DNA from: Aquificota bacterium
GTDB lineage: Bacteria > Thermosulfidibacterota > Thermosulfidibacteria > Thermosulfidibacterales > B14-G1
Direction of reading: 5' to 3'
Assembly (NCBI GenBank): GCA_015486015.1
Contig: WFSL01000024.1
Location: 1-64,000, forward strand
DNA: 64,000 nt
The notes under the pieces were generated by a model. It made no database searches. It was not told where the DNA came from and saw only the letters and a program-made list of their open reading frames with translations. How positions within the stretch are numbered: position 1 is the stretch's first letter; every line of letters begins with the position of its first letter. Below are positions 9,113-18,960 of this stretch, piece after piece. The translations under genes and the position numbers were made by a program.

Positions 9113-9943
9113 ATGGAAAAGGGATTGGGTGTTCTTTACGTGGTTTCTACTCCCATTGGAAATCTGGAGGATATCACCCTCAGGGCTCTTAAGGTCTTGA
9201 AGGAAGTGGATCTTATCGCCTGCGAAGATACACGCCGCAGCAGGAAGCTCCTTTCTCACTATAACATCAGCAAGCCGTTGGTGAGTTATTATGCCCCCAA
9301 GGAGGCTCAGAAAGCGGGACTAATTCTTAATCGGCTGAAGAAAGGGGAGAAAGTGGCCCTTATCACCGATGCCGGTACCCCTCTCCTTTCTGATCCCGGC
9401 TGGAGGTTGGTGAAGGGGGCTGTTGAGATGGGTATTTCTGTGGTTCCAGTTCCCGGTCCCTCATCCCTGTTGGCTGCCCTGGTGGCCTCTGGTCTCAGCA
9501 CCTGCCCCTTCATCTTCTGGGGCTTTCCACCAAAGAAGAAGGGGGAACTTGTCTCTTTTCTTGGGGATCTTAGGGGGATGAAGGCAACCCATGTCTTCTT
9601 TGAGTCCCCAAGAAGGATAAAAGGGCTCCTTGAGGTTATGGAGGGTGTATTGGGGGATAGGAGGGCGGTGGTGGCCCGGGAGATCACAAAGATGCATGAG
9701 GAGTTCCTTAGGGGTACTCTGAGGGAGGTAAGGGAGCTGATAGAGGAGAGGGGAGAGGTAAAGGGGGAGTTGGTGCTCTTAGTGGAGGGTGGAGAGGAGC
9801 AGGAGGTGTGGTGGGAAGGGGCCCAACGTTTAGCGGGTGCGGGATTTACTGTCAAGGAGGTAGCCAAGGCCCTTAGGGTCTTATACGGTGTTCCTAAGAG
9901 GGAGGTGTACGCCCTATTGAGTGGAGGGGAGGCACGCGGATGA
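9113..9943 (+). CDS. rsmI: 16S rRNA 2'-O-ribose C1402 methyltransferase RsmI
   Basis: A 276-residue SAM-dependent methyltransferase of the tetrapyrrole-methylase fold. The family signatures are clear: VVSTPIGNLEDITLRA near the N terminus, ACEDTRRSRKLL, LITDAGTPLLSDPG, VVPVPGPSSLLAALV and FFESPRRI. RsmI methylates the 2'-OH of C1402 in 16S rRNA. The ATG at 9113 is chosen because family members start about ten residues before the VVSTPIGN motif; an in-frame upstream extension exists from 9086 but adds no conserved sequence. The 3' end overlaps the next gene by 4 bp (ATGA). The C-terminal segment (VKEVAKALRVLYGVPKREVY) is the usual small helical tail. Confidence 0.95.
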   Translation: MEKGLGVLYVVSTPIGNLEDITLRALKVLKEVDLIACEDTRRSRKLLSHYNISKPLVSYYAPKEAQKAGLILNRLKKGEKVALITDAGTPLLSDPGWRLVKGAVEMGISVVPVPGPSSLLAALVASGLSTCPFIFWGFPPKKKGELVSFLGDLRGMKATHVFFESPRRIKGLLEVMEGVLGDRRAVVAREITKMHEEFLRGTLREVRELIEERGEVKGELVLLVEGGEEQEVWWEGAQRLAGAGFTVKEVAKALRVLYGVPKREVYALLSGGEARG

Positions 9944-10434
9944 GTCCCCCTTTGAGGGATGAGGCGCCCGCTTTCGTGGCAGATGTGATGCTGGGGCGTC
10001 TGACAAGATGGCTGAGGATATTGGGATTTGATGTGCTCTATTTCCACAGAGCACCTGACGATTTCCTCATTTATGTGGTTTTGGAGAGTGGTAGAACCCT
10101 GATAACCAGGGACAGGGCACTGGCGCAGGAATCTTTGTTGGCAGGGAGGATCCTTTTGATTGATGAGACCCATCTGCCTCACCAGCTTAGGGCGTTTATG
10201 GAGAGGTATCCCATGGGTGGAGGGCCCAGGTGTGCAGAGTGCAATGGACTGTTAATGGAGGTCACGAGGAAGGAGGTGGAGGATTTGGTTCCCCTTTACG
10301 TATATCTTACCTCCCCTAAGTTCTGGAGGTGCCCTTCCTGTGGCAAGGTGCTTTGGGAGGGTACCCACAAGAGGAACATGCTTAAATACTTAGGCTTTGA
10401 TCCTTGGAGGGGCTGTGAGGGACGTTCAGAGTGA
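9940..10434 (+). CDS. Mut7-C RNase-domain protein (PIN-like, zinc-ribbon C terminus)
   Basis: A 164-residue protein matching the Mut7-C/DUF82 family: an N-terminal PIN-like part with FVADVMLGRLTRWLRILG and LITRDRALA (acidic residues typical of PIN nucleases) and a C-terminal zinc ribbon with C-x2-C pairs (RCAECN and RCPSCGK). The family is predicted to be RNase-like; biochemical proof in bacteria is limited. It overlaps rsmI by 4 bp and folE2 by about 20 bp, so it sits inside a coupled operon. Length is normal for the family. Confidence 0.8.
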   Translation: MSPPLRDEAPAFVADVMLGRLTRWLRILGFDVLYFHRAPDDFLIYVVLESGRTLITRDRALAQESLLAGRILLIDETHLPHQLRAFMERYPMGGGPRCAECNGLLMEVTRKEVEDLVPLYVYLTSPKFWRCPSCGKVLWEGTHKRNMLKYLGFDPWRGCEGRSE

Positions 10435-11215
10435 GAGAGATTATCGGCATATAGAAATTGATAAGGTGGGAGTAAAGGGACTCCGCTTCCCTATCACGGT
10501 GCTAGACAGAGCCCACAAGGAGCAACCCACCGTGGCGTCTATTAATTTGTTCATATCCCTACCCCATCACTTCAGGGGCACCCATATGAGTCGCTTTGTA
10601 GATATTCTCAATGAATATCGATGGAGGGTGCATGTGGCAAAAGTGGGGGATATACTTAAAAAAACCAAGGAGAGGATCCCTGCCTTAGCCGCCCATATAG
10701 AGATCTCTTTTCCCTATTTCGTAGAGAAGGAGGCGCCAATCTCGGGTGAGAGGAGTATCATGGGATATGACTGCCACATCCTTGCCACCTTGGATGCCAA
10801 TGATGAATGTGACCTCAGGATAGGGGTAGATGTGCCTGTCACCAGTGTCTGCCCTTGCTCCAGGGAGATTAGTGAGAGGGGTGCCCATAGTCAGAGGGGT
10901 ATTGTGAGGCTATCAGTGAGGTTTCAGGGGATGGTGTGGTTGGAGGAGCTCATTGAGGTAGCAGAGTCCTGCGGTAGTTCTCGTATCTATCCCCTCCTCA
11001 AGAGGGAGGATGAGAAGTTTGTGACTGAGTGGGCGTATGACCATCCTGTCTTTGTAGAGGATATAGTGAGGGAAGTGGCCCTCAGGCTCCAGAGGGATGA
11101 GAGGATCACGTGGTTCCTGGTTGAGGTGGAGAATCAGGAGTCCATTCACCAACACAATGCTTACGCTTCTGTGGCCAGGGAGAAGAGGGGCAAGAGGTGG
11201 GTAGCCTCCGGATAA
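10415..11215 (+). CDS. folE2: GTP cyclohydrolase I type 2 (FolE2/MptA)
   Basis: About 266 residues of the FolE2 (GCYH-IB) family. [19 protein letters not shown] is the usual N-terminal signature and [18 protein letters not shown] holds the metal-binding cysteine. It converts GTP to 7,8-dihydroneopterin triphosphate, the first step of folate or queuosine-type pterin synthesis; the IB enzyme can use metals other than zinc. The GTG at 10415 is chosen because homologs begin at this MRDVQSERD position and GGAGGGG (10406-10412) precedes it; a TTG at 10397 is an alternative. It overlaps the upstream Mut7-C gene and the downstream rlpA, implying coupled translation. Confidence 0.93.
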   Translation: MRDVQSERDYRHIEIDKVGVKGLRFPITVLDRAHKEQPTVASINLFISLPHHFRGTHMSRFVDILNEYRWRVHVAKVGDILKKTKERIPALAAHIEISFPYFVEKEAPISGERSIMGYDCHILATLDANDECDLRIGVDVPVTSVCPCSREISERGAHSQRGIVRLSVRFQGMVWLEELIEVAESCGSSRIYPLLKREDEKFVTEWAYDHPVFVEDIVREVALRLQRDERITWFLVEVENQESIHQHNAYASVAREKRGKRWVASG

Positions 11216-11850
11216 AGGTGGCGCTGATGGGCCTGCTCTTTCTCGTGGGATGTGGTGGTGGGCGCCACTGGGTCCCCTGTACCATGTATCCTCCACCCAA
11301 GCCAGGTTGGAGTGAGGTGGGGATGGCCTCCTGGTATGGTTCTGACTTCCATGGAAAGAGGACGGCTAGTGGTGAGATTTACAACATGTATGGCTACACT
11401 GCTGCCCACAGGTGTCTCCCCTTCGGTACATATGTGAGGGTGCTGAACTTGGAGAATGGGAGGTCTGTAGTGGTTCGAATAAACGACAGAGGCCCTTTTA
11501 TCCGTGGGAGGATTGTGGATCTCTCCTATGCGGCGGCCCGTGCCATAGGCATGATAGGTTCTGGTACTGCCATGGTAAAACTCACCGTGCTCCCCGCACG
11601 TCCCAGGCCCTTAACCCACGTGGGTTTTTACTATGTTCAGGTGGGCTCCTTTGTTGAACCTTACAGGGCCTATAGACTTCAGGGTGCGCTTCTCACCAAG
11701 CTGGATTCGGTCACAGTGGTTAGGGTGGTGGTGAGGGGTGTTACATACTATAGGGTGAGGGTGGGGCCTTATCTTTCCTATGCCTCTGCCGAATGGAGAA
11801 GGAGGTGGCTCAGGAGGCACGGGTACCCTGCGGTGTTGGTGAGGGAATGA
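11197..11850 (+). CDS. rlpA: RlpA-family septal lipoprotein with SPOR domain
   Basis: A 217-residue exported lipoprotein. A short signal with lipobox LVGC (about residues 16-19) is followed by a double-psi beta-barrel domain ([19 protein letters not shown]..., [21 protein letters not shown]) and a C-terminal SPOR domain (YYVQVGSF...VRVGPY, about 146-215). RlpA proteins cleave or bind denuded peptidoglycan at the septum. The GTG start overlaps the folE2 end by 19 bp. Its stop overlaps the ATG of the ATPase gene (ATGA at 11847-11850). Family and localisation are clear; lytic transglycosylase activity is family knowledge. Confidence 0.92.
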   Translation: MGSLRIKVALMGLLFLVGCGGGRHWVPCTMYPPPKPGWSEVGMASWYGSDFHGKRTASGEIYNMYGYTAAHRCLPFGTYVRVLNLENGRSVVVRINDRGPFIRGRIVDLSYAAARAIGMIGSGTAMVKLTVLPARPRPLTHVGFYYVQVGSFVEPYRAYRLQGALLTKLDSVTVVRVVVRGVTYYRVRVGPYLSYASAEWRRRWLRRHGYPAVLVRE

Positions 11851-12812
11851 GCACTCCAATCCTTGAAGGGAAGGGGTTAAAGAAGGGATACCCTATCAAG
11901 ACGCCTATGGGAAGGCTAAAGGGGATTGTCAAGGCAGTGGATGGGGTAAGTTTTTCCCTTTCAGAGTCTGAGATTTTGGGGGTGGTAGGTGAGTCGGGGT
12001 GTGGGAAGTCTACTCTTGCGAGGCTCATCCTTCGCCTTGAGAGGCCTGACGGGGGCTGCATCCTTTTTAAGGGGAGGGACATTACCATGTGCAAAGAGAG
12101 GGAAATGAGGGAGTTCAGAAGGAGGGTCCAGATTGTGTTTCAAGACCCCTTTTCTTCCCTGAATCCGCGAATGAAGGTGGGCACCATGCTCATGGAACCC
12201 CTGCTGGTTCACCGCTTGGTACCTTCTAAAAGGGTTGCAAGGGATAGGGTGGCATCCTTACTGGAAAGGGTGGGCCTCTCTACTCAGGATATGGAGAGAT
12301 ACCCCCACCAGTTCAGTGGAGGGGAACGCCAGAGGATCGGCATCGCCAGGGCCTTGGTATTGGACCCCCAAGTGGTGGTGGCCGATGAGCCTACATCGAG
12401 TCTGGACGTCTTTGTCCAAGCCCAGGTGGTGAATCTCATGCTGGGGCTTATGGAAGAGCGGAGATTATCCTATGTTTTTATCTCCCACAATCTCAGTTTG
12501 GTTGGGCAGATAGCTCATAGAATCATGGTGCTCTATCTGGGGAGGGTGATGGAGGCTGGCCCCGCCCATCAACTGATGGAAGAGCCTCTGCATCCATATA
12601 CGCAGGTCTTACTGGATTCTATCCCTGCTCCCGATCCTAAGGAGGCACACTTGCACAGACTTCCTCCCCTTGGTGATGTTCCCAGTCCCATTAATCCGCC
12701 CCCTGGCTGCCCTTTTCATCCCAGGTGCCCCCAGGCCCAGGAGGTGTGTAGGAGGGAGGCGCCTTCTCTCTGTAGCCTGGGAGACAGGGAGGTCGCCTGC
12801 CACCTGGTCTAA
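11847..12812 (+). CDS. Oligopeptide/dipeptide-type ABC transporter ATPase (OppF/DppF), orphan
   Basis: A 321-residue ABC ATPase. Walker [11 protein letters not shown]-loop [15 protein letters not shown], signature [15 protein letters not shown], Walker [13 protein letters not shown] and the H-loop FISHNLS are all present. The C-terminal oligopeptide_HPY segment with [15 protein letters not shown], containing the cysteines that bind a 4Fe-4S cluster in this subfamily, identifies the OppF/DppF class. The upstream ATG overlapping the rlpA stop is preferred to an earlier in-frame start at 11793. No permease, substrate-binding protein or OppD partner lies in the window, so it either serves a transporter encoded elsewhere or the rest of the system was lost. 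The import substrate is unknown. Confidence 0.88.
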   Translation: MSTPILEGKGLKKGYPIKTPMGRLKGIVKAVDGVSFSLSESEILGVVGESGCGKSTLARLILRLERPDGGCILFKGRDITMCKEREMREFRRRVQIVFQDPFSSLNPRMKVGTMLMEPLLVHRLVPSKRVARDRVASLLERVGLSTQDMERYPHQFSGGERQRIGIARALVLDPQVVVADEPTSSLDVFVQAQVVNLMLGLMEERRLSYVFISHNLSLVGQIAHRIMVLYLGRVMEAGPAHQLMEEPLHPYTQVLLDSIPAPDPKEAHLHRLPPLGDVPSPINPPPGCPFHPRCPQAQEVCRREAPSLCSLGDREVACHLV

Positions 12813-12881
12813 GGGGATCCCAACTTGACCACTGAACCTATGCCGCCCTATTTAAGGTACAGCAGCCCTTGGAGGAGAGTG

Positions 12882-14228
12882 ATGGATTATAATGTTTTGG
12901 TAGAAAAGGATTTAAGGTATCTATGGCACCCCTTCACTCAGATGTCAGACTATGCTTCGCGTCCTCCCCTCATCATAGAGAGGGGTGAGGGGATCTACCT
13001 CATTGATGTACACGGGAGGCGGTACATCGATGGGGTCTCTTCACTCTGGGTCAATATCCATGGTCATAGAAGGCCTGAGATAGACAGGGCTATCAAGTCT
13101 CAATTGGATAGGATTGCCCATTCCACCATGCTGGGGATAGCCAATGTGCCTGCCATTCTCTTGGCAGAGAAGCTGGTGGAAAAGACGCCCGAACCCCTGA
13201 CTCGGGTCTTTTTCTCTGACAACGGCTCCACCGCCATGGAGATCGCCTTGAAGATGGCCTACCAGTACTGGGTGAATAGGGGTGTGAAGGGGAAGAGCCG
13301 GTTTGTCTCTCTGGTGAACGCTTACCATGGAGACACCATAGGGGCGGTGAGTGTGGGAGGTATAGACCTGTTTCATGCCGTCTATCGGCCCCTATTGTTC
13401 CCTGCCTATCATGCCCCCTCTCCTTACTGCTATCGCTGCCCCCTGGGTAAGGCCTATCCTTCATGTGCCCTGGCCTGTTTGAGGGAGCTGGAAAGGATCG
13501 TAGACGAGCATCAGGATGAGGTGATTGGTATCGTCTCCGAGTCTGCGGTTCAAGGGGCTGCAGGCATGATCGTCATGCCTGATGGGTACATGAGAGGCTT
13601 AAGGGAAATTGCTGACAAGTACGGGGTACTCCTTATCCTGGACGAAGTGGCCATGGGTTTTGGGAGAACAGGGAGGATGTGGGCCTGCGAGCATGAAGGT
13701 GCATGGCCTGACATCATGGCTATCTCCAAGGGGATCACAAATGGCTATTTACCCCTTGCAGCCACCCTTACCACCGAAGAGGTTTACTCCTCGTTTCTGG
13801 GGGATTATACGAAAACCTTCTATCATGGCCACTCTTATACAGGGAACCCATTAGGGTGTGTGGCCGCGCTGGCCAATTTGGAGATATTTGAAAAGGATCG
13901 GACCCTTGAGGCCCTGGTACCCAAGATTAGGCGCCTCTCTCAGTGGCTGGAGGAGTTCAGGAGGCTGGATTTCGTGGGGGATGTGAGGCAGAAGGGCTTG
14001 GTGGCAGGGATCGAGCTTGTCAGTGACAGGGAGACCAAAAGTCCCTTTCCTCGGGAGGAGGCGGTGGGATTCCAGGTGGTCTACAAGGCCCGGGAGATGG
14101 GAGTAGTCATAAGACCCTTGGGAGACGTTATGGTGGTCATGCCTCCATTGGTTATCTCTGTGAAGGAACTGGACAGGCTCATGGAAGTCATATATGTGTG
14201 CGTTAAAGAGGTTACAGAAAGGCAATAG
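12882..14228 (+). CDS. bioA: Adenosylmethionine-8-amino-7-oxononanoate aminotransferase
   Basis: A 448-residue class III PLP aminotransferase. WHPFTQMSDY at the N terminus and the substrate-site order YIDGVSSLWVNIHGH match BioA; the PLP lysine is in MAISKGITNGYLPLAATL, preceded by LILDEVAMGFGRTG. It makes 7,8-diaminopelargonate in biotin synthesis. The ATG at 12882 is chosen because GGAGG at 12871-12875 lies 6 nt upstream; an earlier in-frame start (12825) adds unconserved sequence. No other bio gene is in the window. Biotin is needed by the AccB/AccC pair encoded at 42-44 kb. Confidence 0.94.
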   Translation: MDYNVLVEKDLRYLWHPFTQMSDYASRPPLIIERGEGIYLIDVHGRRYIDGVSSLWVNIHGHRRPEIDRAIKSQLDRIAHSTMLGIANVPAILLAEKLVEKTPEPLTRVFFSDNGSTAMEIALKMAYQYWVNRGVKGKSRFVSLVNAYHGDTIGAVSVGGIDLFHAVYRPLLFPAYHAPSPYCYRCPLGKAYPSCALACLRELERIVDEHQDEVIGIVSESAVQGAAGMIVMPDGYMRGLREIADKYGVLLILDEVAMGFGRTGRMWACEHEGAWPDIMAISKGITNGYLPLAATLTTEEVYSSFLGDYTKTFYHGHSYTGNPLGCVAALANLEIFEKDRTLEALVPKIRRLSQWLEEFRRLDFVGDVRQKGLVAGIELVSDRETKSPFPREEAVGFQVVYKAREMGVVIRPLGDVMVVMPPLVISVKELDRLMEVIYVCVKEVTERQ

Positions 14229-14333
14229 TTTCTTGCACGTGTACCCAGAGGAGGAAGTTTTTTGGGTTAAGGCGTATAGTTTAGTGTATTGATTTTTCTT
14301 CTGTCGCTGTCATGTGGTGGAAGAATCCATTTC

Positions 14334-14360
14334 TTGACATGGTGGAGGCATTTTTATAAG
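14334..14360 (+). promoter_or_regulatory. Predicted promoter of the split glutamate synthase operon
   Basis: TTGACA (14334-14339), a short 15-bp spacer, then TATAAG (14355-14360). The spacer begins TGGTGG, which also occurs in the POR promoter at the same distance from the -10 box. The surrounding gap (14229-14429) holds nothing else that I can identify. Confidence 0.4.
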
Positions 14361-14429
14361 AAGAGCCGTTGCTTTTTAGTAGGCTGAGGTTGTGTTGTAT
14401 GCGGGTTCTTCGAAGGGATGGGAGGTGCG

Positions 14430-15953
14430 ATGCTGTACGAGTCTATTTTTGTTTTTCCCACCTTCGAGGTGGAGAGGGATTATGAGAAGTGCATTGTATG
14501 TAAGACCTGTGTCCAGCAGTGTACCTTTAACGCTACCTATTACCTTCCACATCGTCACAAGGTGGTCACCAGGGACACCGAATGTGTTGGCTGTCGTCGT
14601 TGTGAGGCCATGTGTCCTACGGGGGCCATTAAAGTTAGGCGTTACCAAGGAGAATTCAAGGAAAACGCATATTGGAGCCCCAGGGATCTGAAGGACCTCT
14701 ATAAACAGGCAGAGCAGGGGGGGGTGATCCTCACTGGTGGAGGGAACGACCGGGAGTATCCTATTTACTGGGACCATATCCTCCTTGATGCATGCCAAGT
14801 GACCAACCCATCCATCGATCCTCTGAGGGAGCCCATGGAGCTGCGCACTTATCTGGGCAGGAAACCCGATAAGTTGGATATTGGGTACAACGAAAAGGGG
14901 GAACCTGAGCTCAGGACCAAGATTCCTCCCAATCTCGTGGCTGACATTCCTGTGATATTTGCCCCTATGTCTTATGGGGCCCTAAACCTCAATATGCACA
15001 GGGCCGAGGCCGCAGCTGCAAAGGCTATGGGAACGTATTGGAATACAGGTGAGGGGGGACTTCACAGGGAGCTTTACCCATATGGTGATCATACTATAGT
15101 GCAGGTGGCCTCTGGACGGTTCGGTGTACATGCTGAGTATCTGCAAGTCTCGGCGGCCATGGAGATCAAGATTGGGCAAGGTGCCAAGCCTGGGATTGGG
15201 GGTCACCTTCCAGGGGGGAAGGTGGACGAAGAGATCTCCAAGACCAGGATGATACCGGTGGGGACGGATGCCCTTTCTCCCGCACCGCACCATGATATCT
15301 ATTCCATAGAGGACCTGCGGCAGCTCATCTATGCATTGAAGGAGGCGACCAACTACGAAAAGCCTGTTAGTGTCAAGATCGCTGCCGTCCACAATGTGGC
15401 TGCCATTGCCAGTGGTATAGCCAGGGCAGGGGCGGATATTATTGTTTTAGATGGTTTTAGGGGTGGCACAGGGGCATCCCCTGCTATTGTGAGGGACTAT
15501 GTGGGGATCCCCATCGAGTTGGCCTTGGCAGCTGTGGATCAGAGGCTCAGGGACGAGGGGATCAGGAACTGGGTCTCCCTCATTGCAGCGGGGGGCATCA
15601 GGAACAGTGGAGATGTGATCAAGGCAGTGGCCTTGGGGGCGGATGCGGTCTATATTGGCACGGCTGCCCTATTGGCCGTTGGATGTACCCTCTGCCATAA
15701 GTGCTATACGGGGAGATGTGCCTGGGGGATCACCACCAATGATCCTTTCATTGCCAAGAGGCTAAATCCAGAGATTGCTGCAGAACGACTCACCAACCTC
15801 CTGAGGGCATGGGCCCAGGAGATGAAGGAGATGTTGGGTTTGATGGGTATCAATGCCATAGAGAGCCTAAGGGGGAATCGCCTGAGGCTCAGGGCTGTGG
15901 GTTTGAGCAAGGAAGAGATGGACATCCTGGGTATCCTACCTGCGGGGGCGTGA
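14430..15953 (+). CDS. Glutamate synthase FMN-domain protein with N-terminal ferredoxin (archaeal-type GOGAT)
   Basis: About 507 residues. The N-terminal 2[4Fe-4S] ferredoxin (CIVCKTCVQQC and CVGCRRCEAMCP, residues about 16-70) is fused to the glutamate synthase FMN domain. Landmarks are APMSYGALNLNMHRAEA, NTGEGGLH, QVASGRFGVH, KIGQGAKPGIGGHLPG and DGFRGGTGASP, then a C-x2-C-x4-C set (CTLCHKCYTGRC) for the 3Fe-4S cluster. It reduces 2-iminoglutarate to glutamate with electrons from ferredoxin or a partner flavoprotein. The ATG at 14430 follows GGAGGT; a start at 14418 is possible. It heads the five-gene split GOGAT operon. Confidence 0.92.
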   Translation: MLYESIFVFPTFEVERDYEKCIVCKTCVQQCTFNATYYLPHRHKVVTRDTECVGCRRCEAMCPTGAIKVRRYQGEFKENAYWSPRDLKDLYKQAEQGGVILTGGGNDREYPIYWDHILLDACQVTNPSIDPLREPMELRTYLGRKPDKLDIGYNEKGEPELRTKIPPNLVADIPVIFAPMSYGALNLNMHRAEAAAAKAMGTYWNTGEGGLHRELYPYGDHTIVQVASGRFGVHAEYLQVSAAMEIKIGQGAKPGIGGHLPGGKVDEEISKTRMIPVGTDALSPAPHHDIYSIEDLRQLIYALKEATNYEKPVSVKIAAVHNVAAIASGIARAGADIIVLDGFRGGTGASPAIVRDYVGIPIELALAAVDQRLRDEGIRNWVSLIAAGGIRNSGDVIKAVALGADAVYIGTAALLAVGCTLCHKCYTGRCAWGITTNDPFIAKRLNPEIAAERLTNLLRAWAQEMKEMLGLMGINAIESLRGNRLRLRAVGLSKEEMDILGILPAGA

Positions 15954-15957
15954 TTTG

Positions 15958-16455
15958 GTGAAGCAGATCAGGAGGAGGGTTTATCCTATAGAGGAGAACT
16001 GCATGGGTTGCAGACTTTGCGAGGTTGCCTGTGCAGTGGAGCATTCCAAAACCAAGGACCCTATATCGGCCTTTTTGGAGGAGGGGAATCCCTTTTCCCT
16101 TACAGTGGTGGAGATGGCGGGCCCTGTCTCGTTTTCCTTGGCATGCCGCCACTGCGATGAGCCGTACTGTGTAGAGGCTTGCATTTCTGGGGCCCTCAGG
16201 GTGGAAGATGATGGCCGGGTGTTGGTGTACGAGGAGGTGTGTGTGGCCTGTGGGATGTGTGTGGTCTCTTGCCCTTGGGGTGCTATAAGGTTTCGTGAGG
16301 TGGACGGTGTCAAAAAGGCTGCCAAATGTGATTTGTGCCCTGGCAGAGAGGTACCTGCATGTGTGGCTGCTTGTCCTAACAGGGCCCTTATATTCGATAC
16401 GGCTCTGGGACCCGGATTGGAATTGGTAGAGGAAGAGGAGATTATAGAGGGATGA
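15958..16455 (+). CDS. Four-cluster ferredoxin (HycB/DmsB-like electron-transfer subunit)
   Basis: A 165-residue polyferredoxin. Four cysteine sets are visible in the order typical of HycB/DmsB-like proteins: CMGCRLCEVAC, CRHCDEPYCVEAC, CVACGMCVVSC and a C-x2-C...C-x3-C set ending ACVAAC, consistent with four [4Fe-4S] clusters. It lies 4 nt after the FMN-domain gene and 1 nt before the FAD oxidoreductase, so it probably wires electrons between these two subunits of the glutamate synthase. The start is GTG 15958 or the TTG just before it (15955). Function is inferred from position and motifs. Confidence 0.85.
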   Translation: MKQIRRRVYPIEENCMGCRLCEVACAVEHSKTKDPISAFLEEGNPFSLTVVEMAGPVSFSLACRHCDEPYCVEACISGALRVEDDGRVLVYEEVCVACGMCVVSCPWGAIRFREVDGVKKAAKCDLCPGREVPACVAACPNRALIFDTALGPGLELVEEEEIIEG

Positions 16456-16456
16456 G

Positions 16457-17854
16457 ATGAGGTACGTGATAGCGGGAAACTCTGTGGCGGCAGTCTCTGC
16501 TATTGATGCAATACGGAGGAGGGATCAGGATGGGGAGATATATGTGATCTCCCCGGAGCCCAGAACTGCTTATTGTCGGCCCCTTATCACGTACAAGTTG
16601 GCAGGTCAGGTGCCCCCTGAGCGCCTACCGTACCGTCAAGAGGGATATTACAGGGCTAAGGGGGTCAATCTGATTTACGGGAAATCCCTGGAGGGACTTG
16701 AGCCAGAGAAGGGAAGGGTGGCGCTAACGGGGGGGGAGAGACTGGAATATGATAGGCTCCTCCTTGCTATGGGTGCTGTGCCTTTTATGCCCCCAATTGA
16801 GGGGTTGGACGGACCAGGTGTCTATCCTTTTACCACCATGGAGCACCTGGAGCTTGTTGAAGCTGCCCTTAGAGACTGGAGAGAGGTAGTAGTGGTGGGG
16901 GCTGGAATGATAGGGATAAAGGCCGCAGAGGCCCTTCACTTAAGGGGTTTGAGGGTGACAGTGGTGGAGCTGTTGGACCGGATCCTTCCCATAGTACTGG
17001 ACGGGACTTCCAGTGTGTGGGCCCAGCGGGAGATGGAGAAGCATGGAATGGGGTATATCTTGGGTGATTCTGTAGTGGCTATTGAGCGGGATAGAAAGGG
17101 TAACGTTCAAGGGGTGTCTTTGAAGAGTGGCACCCGGGTCCCTGCCCAAGGGGTGATCGTGGCGGTGGGCGTGAGGCCCAATGTGGGGCCCTTGTCTTCC
17201 TCTCCCCTGCAAATAAACAAGGGGGTGGTGGTGGATGATTGCATGGAGACCAATATAGAGGGGGTCTATGCCGCTGGGGACATAGTGGAGGCTTATGATC
17301 TTATCCTGGGTGCGAAGCGGCCTATTCAGGTATGGCCCTTGGCATTTCGTCAGGGTCTCATTGCCGGCGCCAATATGGCCGGTGGTAGGAGGCGCTACGT
17401 GGGTGGTTTTCCTATTAATGCAGTAGGTTTCTTTGGGTTCAAGGTAGCCTCAGCAGGGCTCTCCACGGTGGAACCTGACATGGAGGAGTCTATAGAGGTG
17501 CTGCGCTTTGTGGACGAGGAGCGGGGCATATTCAGGAAGGTGGTGCTGGGCAATAATAAAGTGATGGGTTTTTTGATACTAAACGATATTAGCAGGGCAG
17601 GAATCTACACAGGGCTCATATGGTCGAGAATGGATGTAGCAGGGTTCAAAGAGTATCTGGTGGATGAGGTATCTGTGCCAGAGTCGTGTAGGCCTATCGT
17701 ATCTGGTACAGAACCATGGAGTTTTGACACCATGAAGACGCACAGAAGATTTGGATGGGCCCTGTTCCCCCTGAGCTATAGAAAGCAATTTACAGCCATG
17801 CCCAGCCGGATAGAGGAGATATGTGCGTTTGACTCGGAGGTATATACCCTATGA
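16457..17854 (+). CDS. FAD/NAD(P)-dependent oxidoreductase of the glutamate synthase operon
   Basis: A 465-residue two-dinucleotide-binding-domain flavoprotein of the nitrite reductase/rubredoxin reductase type. FAD-binding [13 protein letters not shown] is at the N terminus, the second Rossmann site [17 protein letters not shown] is near 137-153, and the C-terminal FAD motif [11 protein letters not shown] is near 270. No redox-active CxxC of the thioredoxin reductase type is seen. Expected role: take hydride from NAD(P)H and pass electrons via the neighbouring ferredoxin to the FMN subunit, replacing the small subunit of bacterial GOGAT. It overlaps the amidotransferase gene by 4 bp (ATGA at 17851). 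Confidence 0.85.
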   Translation: MRYVIAGNSVAAVSAIDAIRRRDQDGEIYVISPEPRTAYCRPLITYKLAGQVPPERLPYRQEGYYRAKGVNLIYGKSLEGLEPEKGRVALTGGERLEYDRLLLAMGAVPFMPPIEGLDGPGVYPFTTMEHLELVEAALRDWREVVVVGAGMIGIKAAEALHLRGLRVTVVELLDRILPIVLDGTSSVWAQREMEKHGMGYILGDSVVAIERDRKGNVQGVSLKSGTRVPAQGVIVAVGVRPNVGPLSSSPLQINKGVVVDDCMETNIEGVYAAGDIVEAYDLILGAKRPIQVWPLAFRQGLIAGANMAGGRRRYVGGFPINAVGFFGFKVASAGLSTVEPDMEESIEVLRFVDEERGIFRKVVLGNNKVMGFLILNDISRAGIYTGLIWSRMDVAGFKEYLVDEVSVPESCRPIVSGTEPWSFDTMKTHRRFGWALFPLSYRKQFTAMPSRIEEICAFDSEVYTL

Positions 17855-18960
17855 GCGGGTATCGAGAGACTTCGGGCTGTGGGCTTTCAGGCATTATCAG
17901 CAGGAAAAGAGAGCTCATCCCTGGGGAAGAGATCATCAGGAGCATTGTTCACCTGGAGGAGAGGGGAAACCAGTTGGGGGCAGGGTTTGCAGGGTATGGG
18001 ATATACCCTCAGTTTCCTGACTGTTATGCCCTTCATATTATGTACGATGGTCCTTACGTCAGGGAGGATACAGAAGAGTATCTCAAGAGCCGCTTTATTG
18101 TGGAACACTTCGAGGGCATACCCACCCGTAAGGTCCCTTCCATTGTGGATAGACCCATATTCTACAGATACTTTGTAGTACCCATGGAGCTCCCCGGAGA
18201 GGAGGTGAGCCCAGACGACTATGTGATGGCTACCGTAATGAGGATCAACGAGGGGATAGATGGTGCCTTTGTGGTCTCGTCTGGCAAGAATATGGGGGCC
18301 TTTAAAGGTGTGGGTGGATCTGCAGAGATCGCTGAGTTCTTCAGGATAGATGAGTATGCAGCCCATCAGTGGATTGCCCATACCCGTTTCCCTACTAATA
18401 CGCCTGGGTGGTGGGGAGGTGCCCATCCTTTCACGTTGTTGGACTGGGCAGTGGTGCACAATGGGGAGATCTCCAGCTATGGTACGAATAAGCGATACTT
18501 AGAGATGTTTGGCTACAAGTGCACCCTTATGACAGATACGGAGGTGGTAGCGTATCTCGTTGATCTCATAGTACGGCGTCACAGGCTCCCGCTTAAGCTG
18601 GCTGCAGACGTGTTAGCGACACCCTTTTGGAAGGACATAGATCGGATGGAAGATGGGAAGAGGGACCTATTTACTGCCCTTCGTATGGTCTATGGCAGTG
18701 CCCTCCTTAATGGCCCCTTTGCCATCCTGGTGGCCTGGAACGGGGGTATGATGGGTCTCAATGATAGGATAAAGCTAAGGCCTTTGGTGGCTGCTGTTCA
18801 TGGGGATAGGGTTTACATGGCCAGTGAGGAGTCGGCTATCAGAAGTGTCTGTCCTCAGCCTGATAGGGTGTGGGCCCCGAAGGCAGGGGATCCTGTGATA
18901 GTCCCCTTTGATGATGCAAAGGATGCCTGGGAGGTGAGGGGGTGTCAGGCCCTTTTGTGA
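17851..18960 (+). CDS. Glutamate synthase amidotransferase domain protein (class II GATase)
   Basis: A 369-residue stand-alone class II glutamine amidotransferase. The nucleophile is expected to be the cysteine of [12 protein letters not shown] (residue 10), so N-terminal processing or an internal cysteine is needed, as in other split archaeal-type enzymes. Further family marks are [22 protein letters not shown] and [13 protein letters not shown]. It hydrolyses glutamine and supplies ammonia to the FMN subunit. Both ends overlap neighbours (4 bp upstream, 19 bp downstream), pointing to stoichiometric synthesis. The insertion between residues 40 and 130 is longer than in fused bacterial GltB and belongs to this subfamily. 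Confidence 0.9.
   Translation: MSGYRETSGCGLSGIISRKRELIPGEEIIRSIVHLEERGNQLGAGFAGYGIYPQFPDCYALHIMYDGPYVREDTEEYLKSRFIVEHFEGIPTRKVPSIVDRPIFYRYFVVPMELPGEEVSPDDYVMATVMRINEGIDGAFVVSSGKNMGAFKGVGGSAEIAEFFRIDEYAAHQWIAHTRFPTNTPGWWGGAHPFTLLDWAVVHNGEISSYGTNKRYLEMFGYKCTLMTDTEVVAYLVDLIVRRHRLPLKLAADVLATPFWKDIDRMEDGKRDLFTALRMVYGSALLNGPFAILVAWNGGMMGLNDRIKLRPLVAAVHGDRVYMASEESAIRSVCPQPDRVWAPKAGDPVIVPFDDAKDAWEVRGCQALL

Noticed and set aside
9307-10182. Long minus-strand open frame (291 codons) opposite rsmI and the Mut7-C gene
   Set aside because: It lies wholly antisense to well-supported genes, has a low-complexity Ser/Pro/Thr-rich product and no ribosome site.
14229-14429. Possible RNA gene or riboswitch before the glutamate synthase operon
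   Set aside because: No tRNA-like cloverleaf, conserved riboswitch core or terminator hairpin could be found; only a promoter-like pair is visible.
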